From Hofstenia miamia (Eukaryota > Xenacoelomorpha > Acoela), in NCBI GenBank assembly GCA_004352715.1, contig SCFE01000004.1, forward strand, positions 424,355 through 488,354: a stretch of 64,000 bases of DNA, given 5' to 3'. Made by a program: the position numbers and the translations under genes. The notes under the pieces are model-generated. The model saw only the letters and a program-made list of their open reading frames with translations, was not told where the DNA came from and did no database searches. Positions 1-25,783 of the stretch are shown here, piece after piece. How positions within the stretch are numbered: position 1 is the stretch's first letter; each line of letters opens with the position of its first letter.

Positions 1-288
1 AATCTACCGCCTTATAATTCAATTAAATTCCCGGGATTTGCGCATAAACAGAATTCAAGATCTAAAATTTTTACATGTGTTAAGTATAAGAAAAAAGTTT
101 TGAAGAAATCTTTCATTAATGTCGCAATTCGAACCTGGAATGCGCTACCTAAAGAAATTAGAAGCATTGACAAATTGAAACTTTTTAAAAAGCGTTTAAA
201 AATCTTCCTTAAGCAAAAATATATTTTAGGTACGTCATGGTTAGGATTTAAATTTTACAACAATGACTATACGATAACTCGTCATTAA
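1..288 (+). pseudogene. LINE ORF2 C-terminal remnant
   Basis: One frame is open from the window edge to the stop at 286-288, so the gene continues upstream of the window. The end of the protein has the tail typical of non-LTR retrotransposon ORF2 (CR1/Jockey-like group): a run around 'RTWNALPKEIR' followed by a basic helix ending in 'FKKRLKIFL'. This region lies beyond the reverse transcriptase fingers and palm and has no catalytic motif. Only the 3' end of a LINE is present, on the + strand. Clade assignment is by pattern only. Confidence 0.6.
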
Positions 289-445
289 AATAGCAATATA
301 AAGTAATTCATCCATAGCCTGTAAGAATTGTTACTTTTTTTAATGTATGTTGATATGTAATTGGCTACTTTTTTGTAATTTATGACGCTATTCAGATAAA
401 TTATCAGTTATTGAATTGTAAACATTTAACTGAATATAGAATCTC
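289..445. other. AT-rich non-coding stretch
   Basis: This is probably the 3' untranslated tail of the LINE ending at 288. No gene is seen. Confidence 0.4.
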
Positions 446-712
446 TTATCTTAATATTTTGCTTATTGGAGAAGTAAATGAGATTGGCCGATAATTAGTG
501 GTAATTGATGGATTGTTTTTCTTAAAAATAGGAGTAATGTGAGCAAGTTTTAAATTATCCGGGAAGTAATTAAATTTTATGCATTCATTAAAGATAAAAT
601 TCAATGGATTTGCAATGATGTCTGCAGCAAGTTTTAACGACCCGTGAGGGAATGATTGAGGGACCGCTTGATTTGTTGGTTTGAAGCTTATTGCTTGACT
701 TAATAATTTCAT
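446..712 (-). pseudogene. LINE reverse transcriptase fragment
   Basis: Reading the minus strand, about 88 residues carry the start of a LINE reverse transcriptase. They include 'FPDNLKLAHITPIFKK' followed by 'NYRPIS', the classic motif preceding the palm domain. The frame stops soon after 'PISKILR', and no palm or YADD motif follows. It is a short dead fragment, opposite in orientation to the LINE tail at 1-288, so it comes from a different insertion. Confidence 0.65.
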
Positions 713-714
713 AA

Positions 715-870
715 CTAGTTGAGAAACGAAACAAAAATTTTTTTAAAAGATTCGATAACTTCTCGTGTCATACGCATATATTGCCTAAATTCTTCGGGAT
801 CCTGTTCTTTGAGCACGCAGAATACATCTCTCACCCGTGTGCGTGTTAATGGAAGTGGTTTAATATACAT
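715..870 (-). pseudogene. PIF/Harbinger transposase N-terminal fragment
   Basis: A 51-residue minus-strand frame begins at 870. It contains 'DPEEFRQYMRMTREVIESF', which matches the pattern before the nuclease domain of Harbinger (HARBI1-like) transposases: D-P-E-x-[FY]-x-x-x-x-R-M-[ST]-x-x-x-[FI]. It stops at 715-717, immediately beside the LINE fragment at 446-712. No DDE nuclease portion is present. The call rests on one short motif. Confidence 0.4.
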
Positions 871-882
871 ACGTTTACCATT

Positions 883-1522
883 TTGACGATTTTTCTTTTT
901 CTAATTCGAATTATTAAAATTTCTTCAAATTATAATAACATGATTGAATCCATAACTGAATTATATGAAATATTTGAAAAGAACGGCTATCCACATAAAT
1001 TGATTAAAAATATTGTTGACAAAGCTCTCACCTCAAAGTCTATTGAATGCAACAAACCAAATGATGAAGATAAAATAACAATATATTGGAAATTCCCATA
1101 TATTGATTACAATCAAAATCTCTTAAAAGCACGGATAAAGATCATTAATACACGATTAAAATTAACTAAGTTGACACCAATTTTACAATCGAAGAAAACG
1201 TCAGACATTTTTAAGAACAAAGATCCTATCGAAGAAAATGATAGTTTCCTCACTTGTTTATAAATACAATTGTGAAGAATGCAATATTTCTTACATCGGG
1301 GTAACTAAGCGCCATTTTATAACTAGGATCAATGAGCATCTATCAGGTCATCAAATGTCAGAAATATATATGCATCAACATCATGCAAGAAAGAACAATT
1401 TTAATATAATAATGAAAACTTACAATACGAAGATTGCAGAAGCATTAATAATTAAGAACCATAACAAAGATCAATTATTGAACAAGCGGCAAAGTAATAT
1501 GAGCATATTAAATTTACTTTAA
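883..1522 (+). pseudogene. Penelope-like element copy A, C-terminal RT and GIY-YIG end
   Basis: Two overlapping frames (883-1263 and 1238-1522) together read as the end of a Penelope-like retroelement protein. The first holds 'ITIYWKFPYID' and a linker. The second holds the GIY-YIG endonuclease start: 'VYKYNCEECNISYIGVTKRH', then 'RINEHL'. The true frame shifts near 1240-1263. In this family the GIY-YIG nuclease nicks target DNA for reverse transcription. The RT palm upstream is missing, so this is a 5'-truncated, frameshifted copy. A related copy lies just downstream (1675-2069). Confidence 0.7.
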
Positions 1523-1595
1523 GTGCATGTAAATTTAAACATCATTAAGTTTTAGTGTAGTATATTGTAAATATTATTCCCACAAATTTTGTATT

Positions 1596-1622
1596 CTGAT
1601 GATTTTCGAATCGAAACCGGTA
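1596..1622 (+). ncRNA. Hammerhead-ribozyme-like core motif of Penelope-like element
   Basis: Between the two Penelope-like copies the sequence reads CTGATGA (1596-1602), a small hairpin with a TTCG loop, GAAA (1613-1616) and CCGGTA. This order matches the conserved core of the minimal hammerhead ribozymes known in the terminal repeats of Penelope-like elements. Helix I pairing is weak here and stem II is imperfect, so activity is doubtful. Confidence 0.3.
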
Positions 1623-1638
1623 AACATGAAATTGAGCA

Positions 1639-1659
1639 CAATATATATATATATATATT
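1639..1659. repeat. (TA)n microsatellite ending Penelope-like copy A
   Basis: This short TA run directly follows the 3' tail of the first Penelope-like copy. Coding sequence of the second copy resumes just after it. Confidence 0.8.
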
Positions 1660-1674
1660 CATGCAATACAAAAG

Positions 1675-2069
1675 ATTCAAATTCTACACATAACCAAGAC
1701 AAAACAAACGTATACTGGAAGTTACCATTTATCAAATCACGAGAAGAACAACTAAAGAAAACAATAAGGTCATACAATAAAGAATTGACAACTTAGAAAA
1801 TTTGTTCGGTATTTTACGCAAAAATGACCATGGAAATGCTCCCTAATAAAGATCCTGTTTCCATTTCATTGTCTTCTGATATCGTTTATTCATACGACTG
1901 TGATGAATATTCATACTTTGGCGAGACTAGAAGGCATTTAGAAACTGGAGCGAAGAAACATATAGGAGGGCATCTACAACCCGAAATATATATAAGTGGA
2001 TGTGAACCTAAACTGAAAAATCGCAGAAGTAATATGCATAAAATCAACAAAGAAAATACTATTAAATAA
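1675..2069 (+). pseudogene. Penelope-like element copy B, degenerate GIY-YIG end
   Basis: This second, more decayed copy has the same layout as copy A: 'KTNVYWKLPFI' aligns with 'KITIYWKFPYI', then after stops and a shift 'VYSYDCDEYSYFGETRRHLE' aligns with the GIY-YIG block. The YIG tyrosine-isoleucine pair is changed to Y-F. It has stops near 1795 and a frame change before 1824. It follows copy A head to tail, and its 3' flank runs into another (TA)n tract at 2238-2270. Confidence 0.6.
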
Positions 2070-2233
2070 ACAATGACATCAAACAAATCTAAATATATTT
2101 TGAAGATTTGAATTACTAAGAGATAAAGTTCGGGAACATTTCTCCAAATGCTTGAAAATAACAACAATGTTTCTCGAAGCATGTCGCAATAAAACATTAC
2201 TTAAAAATTTTCAAAGTCGTAAGATTATAATCA

Positions 2234-2237
<4 letters not shown>

Positions 2238-2270
<33 letters not shown>
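2238..2270. repeat. (TA)n microsatellite at gap edge
   Basis: A pure TA run ends in the N gap. It lies about 170 bp beyond the second Penelope-like copy. Confidence 0.9.
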
Positions 2271-3270
2271 NNNNNNNNNNNNNNNNNNNNNNNNNNNNNN
2301 NNNNNNNNNNNNNNNNNNNNNNNNNNNNNNNNNNNNNNNNNNNNNNNNNNNNNNNNNNNNNNNNNNNNNNNNNNNNNNNNNNNNNNNNNNNNNNNNNNNN
2401 NNNNNNNNNNNNNNNNNNNNNNNNNNNNNNNNNNNNNNNNNNNNNNNNNNNNNNNNNNNNNNNNNNNNNNNNNNNNNNNNNNNNNNNNNNNNNNNNNNNN
2501 NNNNNNNNNNNNNNNNNNNNNNNNNNNNNNNNNNNNNNNNNNNNNNNNNNNNNNNNNNNNNNNNNNNNNNNNNNNNNNNNNNNNNNNNNNNNNNNNNNNN
2601 NNNNNNNNNNNNNNNNNNNNNNNNNNNNNNNNNNNNNNNNNNNNNNNNNNNNNNNNNNNNNNNNNNNNNNNNNNNNNNNNNNNNNNNNNNNNNNNNNNNN
2701 NNNNNNNNNNNNNNNNNNNNNNNNNNNNNNNNNNNNNNNNNNNNNNNNNNNNNNNNNNNNNNNNNNNNNNNNNNNNNNNNNNNNNNNNNNNNNNNNNNNN
2801 NNNNNNNNNNNNNNNNNNNNNNNNNNNNNNNNNNNNNNNNNNNNNNNNNNNNNNNNNNNNNNNNNNNNNNNNNNNNNNNNNNNNNNNNNNNNNNNNNNNN
2901 NNNNNNNNNNNNNNNNNNNNNNNNNNNNNNNNNNNNNNNNNNNNNNNNNNNNNNNNNNNNNNNNNNNNNNNNNNNNNNNNNNNNNNNNNNNNNNNNNNNN
3001 NNNNNNNNNNNNNNNNNNNNNNNNNNNNNNNNNNNNNNNNNNNNNNNNNNNNNNNNNNNNNNNNNNNNNNNNNNNNNNNNNNNNNNNNNNNNNNNNNNNN
3101 NNNNNNNNNNNNNNNNNNNNNNNNNNNNNNNNNNNNNNNNNNNNNNNNNNNNNNNNNNNNNNNNNNNNNNNNNNNNNNNNNNNNNNNNNNNNNNNNNNNN
3201 NNNNNNNNNNNNNNNNNNNNNNNNNNNNNNNNNNNNNNNNNNNNNNNNNNNNNNNNNNNNNNNNNNNNNN
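2271..3270. other. Assembly gap (1000 N)
   Basis: There are exactly 1000 N, so the length is likely a placeholder. The left flank is (TA)n and the right flank is a (TA)n-associated repeat. The missing first exon of GRL-a may lie in it or upstream. Confidence 0.95.
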
Positions 3271-3320
3271 TTTGACCCGTATCCAGTGCCCTCCACCATA
3301 GTATATAAAAAATCTATACG
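3271..3320 (-). repeat. Edge of dispersed 'GCGCTGGATAC' repeat
   Basis: Read on the minus strand this segment contains GGCACTGGATACGGGTCAAA. The same phrase recurs in the repeat block at 35800-36490, for example GCGCTGGATACGGGTCC near 35863. Here it abuts a gap whose other side is (TA)n, as it does at 36092. Confidence 0.6.
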
Positions 3321-3662
3321 TGCGCGACCAGTACTACAGGAGTCTAACATGGAAATTATTGGCATATTATTCAATCATTTTCATTATTGGATCATCCATG
3401 TTTCCATTAGGAAGGTTAGCTTTCAAATATTGACAAGAAATGTCTATAGCAATGATCAGTTTACTGAGAGCTGATATATATTTGCTTGCAAAAGAGGCGC
3501 AAAAAATCTCGTCAGAGGGGGCCGTCAAATATAAACATTTAGATATTTGCTAGCGTTTTTTAGAAGTGCAAATTATGCAATTTGAATGTATTGTTTTAAA
3601 TAAGTTTTGTAATTAGTTATATTCATGTGATCCACTGCTAATGTAATTATTTGGAATCCTAG
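3321..3662. other. Non-coding stretch before GRL-a exon A
   Basis: No gene is recognised. A 63-nt ATG-led frame (3349-3411) ends at a GT, but its product does not resemble the GRL-b first exon. Confidence 0.4.
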
Positions 3663-18416
<14,754 letters not shown>

Positions 18417-19434
18417 TCTTAGAGTTTTTGGTTCCATATTTTTAAAATATATTTGGTTTTTACTACAAATGGAAGTAGCGTTTTATAACTCGACATGCGT
18501 AAATATGCTGCAATAAGTGGTGTTTTTCACACATATTTTTACAAGTTTATCCAATTGGGGTAAAGCTGAAAAGTATATCACTAGTATATACTTAGTTTTA
18601 GTGAAACAAGTAGTTGACGTTTGTGTTTGGATATTGTGCAGCATTTACATACAAATGCTATGCAACTATTAATATCCTTTTATTATTAAACTAAAACGGA
18701 TGCTTTGTTTACAAAGTAAATACATTCTCCAACTTAATGTGTAATCATTCATAACTAGATAATGTGTTGATTACATTAATGCGCATTCATTAAAATACCG
18801 TTACATAATATGTTTTGTATTTTACAATTTCTTCCATTATATTTCAATCAGCTTCTGTAAACATGATAGCCGCTATTGTTTCACCCGCCAGTCTAAATAG
18901 CTTAATCCACAACCGGAAACAATAAAAATATGAATGTAAACTGATTATGGTTTTGTTGTAATTCGAATTATATGTGTGTACATGGCATAGCATGGTACAG
19001 GGCCAACTAAAATTAGGTCATGGTGGTGCATTAAAATTTATGTGTATATTTTGCATAGGCACATTCTTCCAATGTTGTTTTAACTTTTGTGGTTTTTATA
19101 AAGCAATAAACACTCGATCTTCATTTAAAAAACAGAATATGAGTATAATGATTATTGAAGTGGTCTTCCTAATTGATATTTAGAAAGTTGAATAAGAAAA
19201 AAATGACAAAAAATGTCAAGGGAACTTGAAAAAAGCAATTTTAATGTTTCACTATTATCTTCAAATTGTAGCTAAAGTAAGTAATTTATTGACTCATAAC
19301 AGCAGATAAAATGTAATACAAATACAAATACTGAGTCCATTTGTTAACAAAAATCGACTAATTAAATTTAGACAGTACAAATCATCCTATTTGGGTTTTG
19401 ATTTGCTACTACTTTAGGTAAACAGTTCTAGTGA
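18417..19434. other. AT-rich intergenic stretch after GRL-a
   Basis: Probably holds the GRL-a 3' untranslated region. A 69-residue frame at 18974-19183 has no recognised family. Confidence 0.4.
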
Positions 19435-19992
19435 TCAATGCACAGAATAACATACAGTTCTGATATTCATAACATCTTCGTTGTACATTGAGTTCAGATC
19501 CGCTGCATTTGTTCTAACTGCATCTGTTATATTTACAGTGAAGGGACACGAAAAAATGATATGATTTTCGTCTTGAACACCGGTTCTGCAGGAACATATC
19601 CTCTGATCTCTTTCGATTCGAAACCACCGTCCGGTTTCTACTCGGAGACGGTGGGATGACAGTCTCAGACGTGTATTGCTTATCCGTACGTATTCGGGAA
19701 TGTCATTGCGAGTGTAAAGAACATGATGACAAAGGTTCGGATTTATATTAACGTACTCCCTATACCGTGTTGTATCGCGTGATCGTATTCTTTGGATAAG
19801 AGCTTGTCTGCCATTTTCCGCGACATTTAGAATATCTTCTAAATTTTGAATGTAATGAGCCATGAACGAGTTAACAGATCGACAAAGGTCATAAGCAAGT
19901 AAGAGCAGTTTATGTGGATCTCTGTTGTTAAACAAATTTTTGTCAAGCCATCGTTTCTGTCTCATTCTTACAGCTGTTGAGCAATCCGGCAT
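19435..19992 (-). pseudogene. LINE C-terminal domain
   Basis: 185 residues. Near the end is 'CSCRTGVQDENHIIFSCPF', the C-x-C-x7-8-H-x4-C cluster that closes the ORF2 protein of many LINEs. The preceding part is Arg-rich. It is cut from the RT by stops. Confidence 0.6.
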
Positions 19993-20131
19993 ATTTGCTT
20001 CGATTAAACAAAGATCATTGGGAGTTTGACATCTAACCCCTAATAAATAGACATGGTAGAAACGGCATTAATCCCAGTTCCAAGCTATGTCTCTGCCCCA
20101 TACAGGATTGATGCCATCACGGTTGCCTCAG

Positions 20132-20818
20132 CTAGCTCTTCTTTAATCGGTAGGGCAAGTCACATTGAGCATTCAGAAAATTACCGAACTTTTGGACATT
20201 TCCCGCTCTCTCGTCACAATGGGCTTTAACAATCGAGCTGATATACCCTTCTTCGGTTATGGGAGAGCCAAGGTAGATGTACATTTTACAGTTCGGGACT
20301 TTAATGTTGTTCATGATAATTTGCTCTTTGTCATAGTCACCCCCATTTATTACTAAGAACTTCGTCTTCTTTTAATTGACCTCCATGCCATATTCATTAC
20401 AGAACTCGATCAAAAGTTTAAATTTTGCAATGCTTCTCGCTCTAGTTGTAGCTAAGAGGGCTGTGTCGTCCATCATCATGAGAATGTGGAGGTTTCTTAG
20501 GAACGAATCGAGTGGTGATCGGTTTTTGACAAGTAAGATTAACCTATCCACAAAAAGTATAAACAGGATACAGGACGGCGGTGAGCCTCGTTTAACTCCA
20601 ACAGAAGCACAAATCATCAAGGACCCTAGCATGAATGCAGTGTTTGAATATATTGTCCAAATCAGACGTAGTAGCTTCTTCCTGCATCCGATTGAGAGTA
20701 AGATTTCGAGTATTTTAATCCGAAGTACTCTATCATAAGCCTTCTGGAAATCGACGAAAACTATAAACAGTTTAGATTTAGTTCTCTTTGCATTGTCAAT
20801 AAGAAGCCTTATTGTCAA
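20132..20818 (-). pseudogene. LINE reverse transcriptase palm and thumb
   Basis: 20372-20818 contains 'FVDFQKAYDRV' (motif A with the catalytic Asp), 'GVKRGSPPSCILF' (motif B) and 'MMMDDTALLA' (motif C, where the usual Y-A-D-D has become M-M-D-D). 20132-20314 continues after a shift with 'YLGSPITEEGYISS', the motif after the palm. Confidence 0.75.
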
Positions 20819-20878
20819 TATTTGTTCAATGCATCCTTTTCCTTTTTGAGCACCGGTTTGTTCATTTTGGGTTCGATA

Positions 20879-21232
20879 CTATAGGGATAATCGGTTGGAA
20901 ACAAGGGATTCAAGAATTTTAGCCATCGCGTCACAGACACTAATTCCTCTGTAATTTGAGGGGTCGAATCGTTCGCCTTTTTTGAAGATCATAGATAATC
21001 GAGAAATACACCAGTTCGTCGGCCAAATGCACAAATTAAATATAATGTTGAACAAAATTGTCAGTTGGATCAGCATGCTCATAGGTAGGTATCTGAAAAG
21101 GCCGGGATACACACCGTCTAGACCAGCGGCTTTATCCTTCATCCATCTAGCAAAGCGTGTCGTTTCGTCGGGAATGAAATCGTCATCGAGAATCGGGATG
21201 TAAGGCGCTGTCTCGCAATCAAAATTATTCAC
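20879..21232 (-). pseudogene. LINE reverse transcriptase N-terminal part
   Basis: 'KAAGLDGVYPGLFRYLP' and 'MIFKKGERFDPSNYRGISV' are the fingers motifs that precede the palm in LINE RTs. It is separated from the palm at 20818 by a short broken stretch. Confidence 0.75.
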
Positions 21233-21524
21233 CTCGATTCGATTGGCAGGATTTAGAAGCTCTTCACAGTGGTTTTTAGAAGTTACATCGTCAGGGCTGT
21301 CCGATGATGATTCCGCAATCTCTCCTTTCCAATTAATGGCTTTCCATAGTGTTCTATCGTCATGATTGTTGCAAAGGTAGGTCCATCTTGATTCTCCGGG
21401 AGCTCACTGGGGGTGTCCACAATGTTGGATGTTCTTGGAATCAAGGGCTACCGTCTTAATATTTTCGGCTACCGATTCTACTATGGCGTCTATATCGTTT
21501 GCCCTAACGCCCACGGCATCAATT

Positions 21525-22622
21525 TCAATTCTCTTGACTTCTCAAAGATTCAGAAAAGTCACGAGTGTTGATCTGATTAGGCCGTGGACATTTCCGTTCT
21601 TGAGATGGAAAAACGTATTCCCCAAGCAACATAGATCGTTTTGAGAGCTGTTCAGAGCGGATACCAAAGGTAAAAGCAGGAAATTGAAAACAAACATCTA
21701 GCAATGCATGGTCTGAAGGTATGTGTTCTGACCTGATTTTAAAGTTAGCTTCCAAAAATTCCGAGAAGCAATTGCGTAATCGACGGTTGCTATCCACCTT
21801 CTTTTCTTCCTTAACGCTAAACACAATTCGGATTCATTGCTATGAGTCATTTTATTTATAAAAAATGAAGTAGTCTATAAGATTCAATTACCATGCCATC
21901 GCGTGTTTCTTTGCGCGTTTTTCTGTCGTATCTTATATCGCAACCAGCATTTAGCATTTTTGCTCGTTCGTCCTTGACAAAATTACGCAACCGCGCATCT
22001 TCTTTGCGAAATATAGGATGGACATCAGGTTTTAGGTAAATTTTATTGAAAGGGTTTCCGGCTTCTTTGAGGTTTTTAGCATTAGCGAGAATCTCTTTAC
22101 GTGTTGCGTTTGTTCGGAGATGAACAAGGATGGGTCGCTTCTCTCCTCTCTCCTGACCCTTTATATCTGCGAAGCATGATCTCTCAATGCCTATCTTATC
22201 GAATATAGCAGCCACTTTTCCAATGTCATTGGAAGCGGCACCAATGTTTTCAGTTTCACTTAACCTCATAATCACAAGATTGTTTACTCTAGTCTGAAAG
22301 TCCATATTTTCAAGGAAAATTTGCTGAGTATGTGCTGCAGCTGATAGGGATTAACGATTAACTTTGTTTTTTGTCAGATTGTTCACCTTATTTTCAACAA
22401 CTGAATCAGATCGTTCACCTTATTTTCAACAACTGAAGCGGACGTTCTGAGGTTAAGCAATTCGTCATTCATGGCCTTTTGAGCATCAGAAAGGTTTTTG
22501 AAATTTCCTTTAAGATCATCTGACATCTGATTAATTGACTTTTGGGACCTCTTGATGTCGCTATTATCGGAACATATTTTCTGCAGTATGCATTTAGTTG
22601 AGGCACTAGCCGTTAAATACAT
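21525..22622 (-). pseudogene. LINE ORF1 and endonuclease end remnants
   Basis: 22383-22622 is heptad-like (coiled coil). 21856-22305 has 'RPILVHLRTNATRKEILANA' and 'DARLRNFVKDERA', an RRM/C-terminal nucleic-acid-binding pattern of LINE ORF1 proteins. 21525-21824 has 'HIPSDHALLDVCF', the SDH motif at the end of the APE endonuclease. Confidence 0.55.
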
Positions 22623-24358
22623 TACAAATACAAAGGTTCAAAAAACCTCCAAAATTCTGGGTTGAATTTCAACATACTATGTTTTAGTGTGACGGTTATA
22701 AATGAGAAAGAATTGTGTATACTAGTCAAAAGCTAAAATATACTTTTGCAAATGATAAACAAACGAACTATTGCAACATAATTCTTTTGACCTTTTTATG
22801 CTTACAAAAAATTACTTAAAAAATTCATTATAATTCAATCAAGTAAGTGTTCCACGCATAGTTTTCAAATGCTTGTTAATTCTATGTGAAACGTACCCAT
22901 GTCCATTTGTTGATTTATGTTGCATTTGTTCTACCAATTCTCGAAGCAATCATTTTGTCAATTTCTTCATATCATTTTTGAATATTCTAACCCACCATTA
23001 AATGCACTCACTGCTTTGGCTTTGATCTTTTATAATTATTATCTTTTTCAACTCGATAAAAATAACAAAATAATTAATTAATCATCAATGTAAGGAAAAT
23101 TATTGACCTTCCGTATTAAATTAAATATTAATATTAAAGCTTTATCTAATGGAATTGAAAATTTTCACTAAATATCAAGCAATCAATCTACATTTAATTT
23201 TGCAAGAGAAGGCGTACTCATCCATGGTTATTAAGAAATTAAATTATTTTAAGTTTGCTGTTTATTTTGCGTCCTCACTTTCATATTTTGTTAATATTAA
23301 ATTTACACCAATATCGAAGGCATAATTTATATGCAAACACATGAAATTTGAATTTTGTATGTAGCAACAGGCTTGCTTTTGATTATCCACAAGGCTATTC
23401 TGGACTAGCTTTTACAGCTTTTTGCTAGCAGGGGTGGGGGAGTAACAATAATTGATTTTGTGCTGCTCCTTGCATAGGAATAAGCTATTTTAGAGCTTAA
23501 ATAATAGTTGTTTGAGAACAATTTGTTTGAATTTCTGAATGTTTACAAACATAATCCAGTCTAAAAGGTAATCTAAGCCCAAAGTTTTTCAACAATGATT
23601 GTATATTTAGTTCAACTAAACTGTGCCTGAAATCAGAAGAGAAACATTCGAAGATTAAATTGATTTAATTAATTTCACATATTTTCATTTAAATATTGTA
23701 AACTACACGTTTGATTGATAACATTTAATGAAAGCCCATGGTCTACCGTTTCCTTAAAACTTTCATGATGAATTAAAAAAATTTCATTTTAATAAACTCT
23801 AAGATTAAAGATCTTTAAATAAAGAATTTCAAAAACTCGGTCATTCCTCCTGCTAATGGCATTGAAAAAGTAAATGAACCGAAAGTGGTAAAAGGACAAT
23901 TTACTGATAATTTCGTTTTGCTCTTTATGCTTACACAAGTGTGGGAAAAGTTTCTTCGCTAAAGATTAAACACATAGGCTAGATGAAATATAAATTTTTC
24001 TAGTCATTGTAAATAGTAGACCTAGGCTTGCACCTGTATCATACATCCTACATACCATGAAAACCAAATCTTAGATCTAGCATGCCACAGTATTCAAAGC
24101 AACCCATTCCGCAAAGCCAAAACGTTTCAATAATTTTTCAGAAGAATAATTGCCTCAGCCAATTTTATTCATCCTCATACAAAAATTAATCTATATAGTT
24201 CTTCTTCTCATTTCAAAACTGGATAAAAGTTTCTCTTCTGTCGAGTTCTTTCACATTATTTATATTTTGCTGTTGTTCTAGTTGTCCCATAGTTAGTGGG
24301 CTAAACTTTTACTAACTTTTTCATTCTACTGTTTTTGTATGATACGACAACATAGTCT

Positions 24359-24360
<2 letters not shown>
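22623..24360. other. AT-rich intergenic stretch
   Basis: 1.7 kb with no gene or clear transposon. Confidence 0.4.
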
Positions 24361-24389
<29 letters not shown>

Positions 24390-24413
24390 CTATTATGATT
24401 ATTATTCTTGCAT
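24361..24413. repeat. (ATT)n microsatellite at 3' end of R4-like LINE
   Basis: An impure ATT run directly beyond the 3' end of the minus-strand element. Confidence 0.85.
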
Positions 24414-24584
24414 CTCACAGCTTCATGCTGGTATCCCTCTCCCCTCTCGGAACTCACCAGTTCCTAGGGAGTCTGAGAGCTTTCCTCAGGACTCTTGCTG
24501 TACCTAACAATTAACAATTCTGTGCGACCACCCCTCCCCACTTTGGTACTCCCAACTCCTCCAAGTATCTCGTATGCTTCTTAC

Positions 24585-25121
24585 TCACTGCCCTAGTGCG
24601 CCTACTACTACCGGGACTGCTTCAACTTTCTTTAGCTTCCACAGCCTATCTATTTCCTCTGCCAACTCTCTATACTTGTCTATCTTCTCTTTCTCCTTGC
24701 TTTCTACATTCCTGTCCTTTGGTACTGCTATGTCTATTACTGTTCCTAATCTCTTCTCTTTGTCTACCACTACTATGTCTGGCCTCTGGCCTTCTATCAC
24801 TTTGCTCGTCTGTCGTCTGTAGTCCCACAGTATCTTAACCTTCTCATTTCTCATTTTACCCTGCGGATTGTGCTCATACCACTTGTCTCCTGCTTCTAAC
24901 CCATGCTGCCTGCTCAACTTCCAGTGTACCATTCGTCCTACCTTGTCATGCCTGAACCTATATTCCTTCTCCGCCATCTTCTCACATCCTGCTATCAGGT
25001 GATCTACTGTCTCGCACTCTTTCTTACATAGTCTACACTTATCACTTACTTCCACTCTTCTGTCCATATGCTTCTTCACCCAGTTTGTTCTTATTGCTTG
25101 CTCTTGTGCTGCCATTATCAA
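24585..25121 (-). pseudogene. Restriction-like endonuclease domain of R4-like LINE
   Basis: 178 residues. It opens 'AAQEQAIRTNWVKKHMDRRV', then a Cys/His cluster 'CRLCKKECETVDHLIAGC' and 'YRFRHDKVGRMVHW'. The nuclease core is 'RPDIVVVDKEKRLGTVIDIA' with the P-D...D-x-A arrangement of the PD-(D/E)XK fold, and the end is 'EAVPVVVGALGQ'. This order is typical of the C-terminus of R4/NeSL-type LINEs, where the nuclease nicks the target site. Two adjacent in-frame stops (TGA TAA, about 25122-25127) separate it from the upstream part, so the protein is broken. Confidence 0.8.
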
Positions 25122-25124
25122 TTA

Positions 25125-25664
25125 TCAATTTTCTCTTTTAAGTCTTAAGTCCCTTAACCAATTGTTGCTCTCTTCTCTGTCACACTTTTCTGTGTTCCTC
25201 CAGTCTTCTCCATGTATTGCCTTCTGCCTATACCTTGTATGTCTCTCTGATTCCATCCTACACCGGTATCCGGTCTTTCTTTCATTTTTCATTTTTACCT
25301 TCCTTAACTCCTTAGTGACCTCCAGTATTGACCCTCTAGGTTGTGCTTCTACGTATTCCTTTAGCCCTAGTGCTTCTGCTTCCTCCACACTTGGCAGTCC
25401 TTTCCCTCCCTTATGCCTTGCCATGTGCAGCCTATCTACATCTCCATTTAAGTTGAATGCTCTCTCTGCTGCTAGTATCTTCCTTGTTTCTCTGTCTAAT
25501 TCCCTATTTTCATTCTTGTTCCACCTAACTATTCCTGCCGAATATCGCAATACTGGTATCGCCCATGTATTAATTGCTTTTATACTATTCTGCCCATTCA
25601 ATGCTGACTTCTGTAGTACCTTGTACCTTCTCCTCTTGTATACTTTCCTTAGCCTCATCTTCAT
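25125..25664 (-). pseudogene. R4-like LINE region between RT and endonuclease
   Basis: 179 residues in the same frame as 24585-25121. 'INTWAIPVLRYSAGIVRW' and 'LDRETRKILAAERAFNLNGD' followed by 'DRLHMARHKGGKGLPSVEE' match the thumb/linker of R4-type LINEs. It ends at the double stop before the endonuclease. Confidence 0.75.
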
Positions 25665-25783
25665 TTCCTCGTGATCTGTTCTGTCCTTTGTCCTTACTCC
25701 AAATACTTGTACCCCTCTTTGACTTCCTCAATCTTATCCCCACTGCTTGTCCTCAAACCATCCCCATTCCCCATCTTGCCCCT

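Larger units (their letters stand above)
19435..22622 (-). mobile_element. Degenerate APE-type LINE, minus strand
   Basis: Fragments read right to left in the order of a LINE with two ORFs: a coiled-coil piece (22383-22622), an RRM-like ORF1 domain (21856-22305), an endonuclease end (21525-21824), RT (20879-21232, 20372-20818, 20132-20314) and a C-terminal zinc-type domain (19435-19992). Frames are interrupted by many stops and shifts. It lies between the two receptor genes. The clade could not be resolved. Confidence 0.75.

Noticed and set aside
3349-3411. ATG-led 63-nt frame ending at GT as first exon of GRL-a
   Set aside because: The product does not resemble the GRL-b N-terminus and the donor is weak. 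It cannot be excluded but is not supported.
2152-3474. Long frames across the N runs (also at 25574-26810, 36010-36360, 43181-44304 and 47747-49060)
   Set aside because: They consist mostly of unknown residues translated from N; only the flanking parts are real sequence.
20372-20818. M-M-D-D at the RT active site as a functional variant
   Set aside because: The surrounding LINE is full of stops and shifts, so the change is most simply decay.
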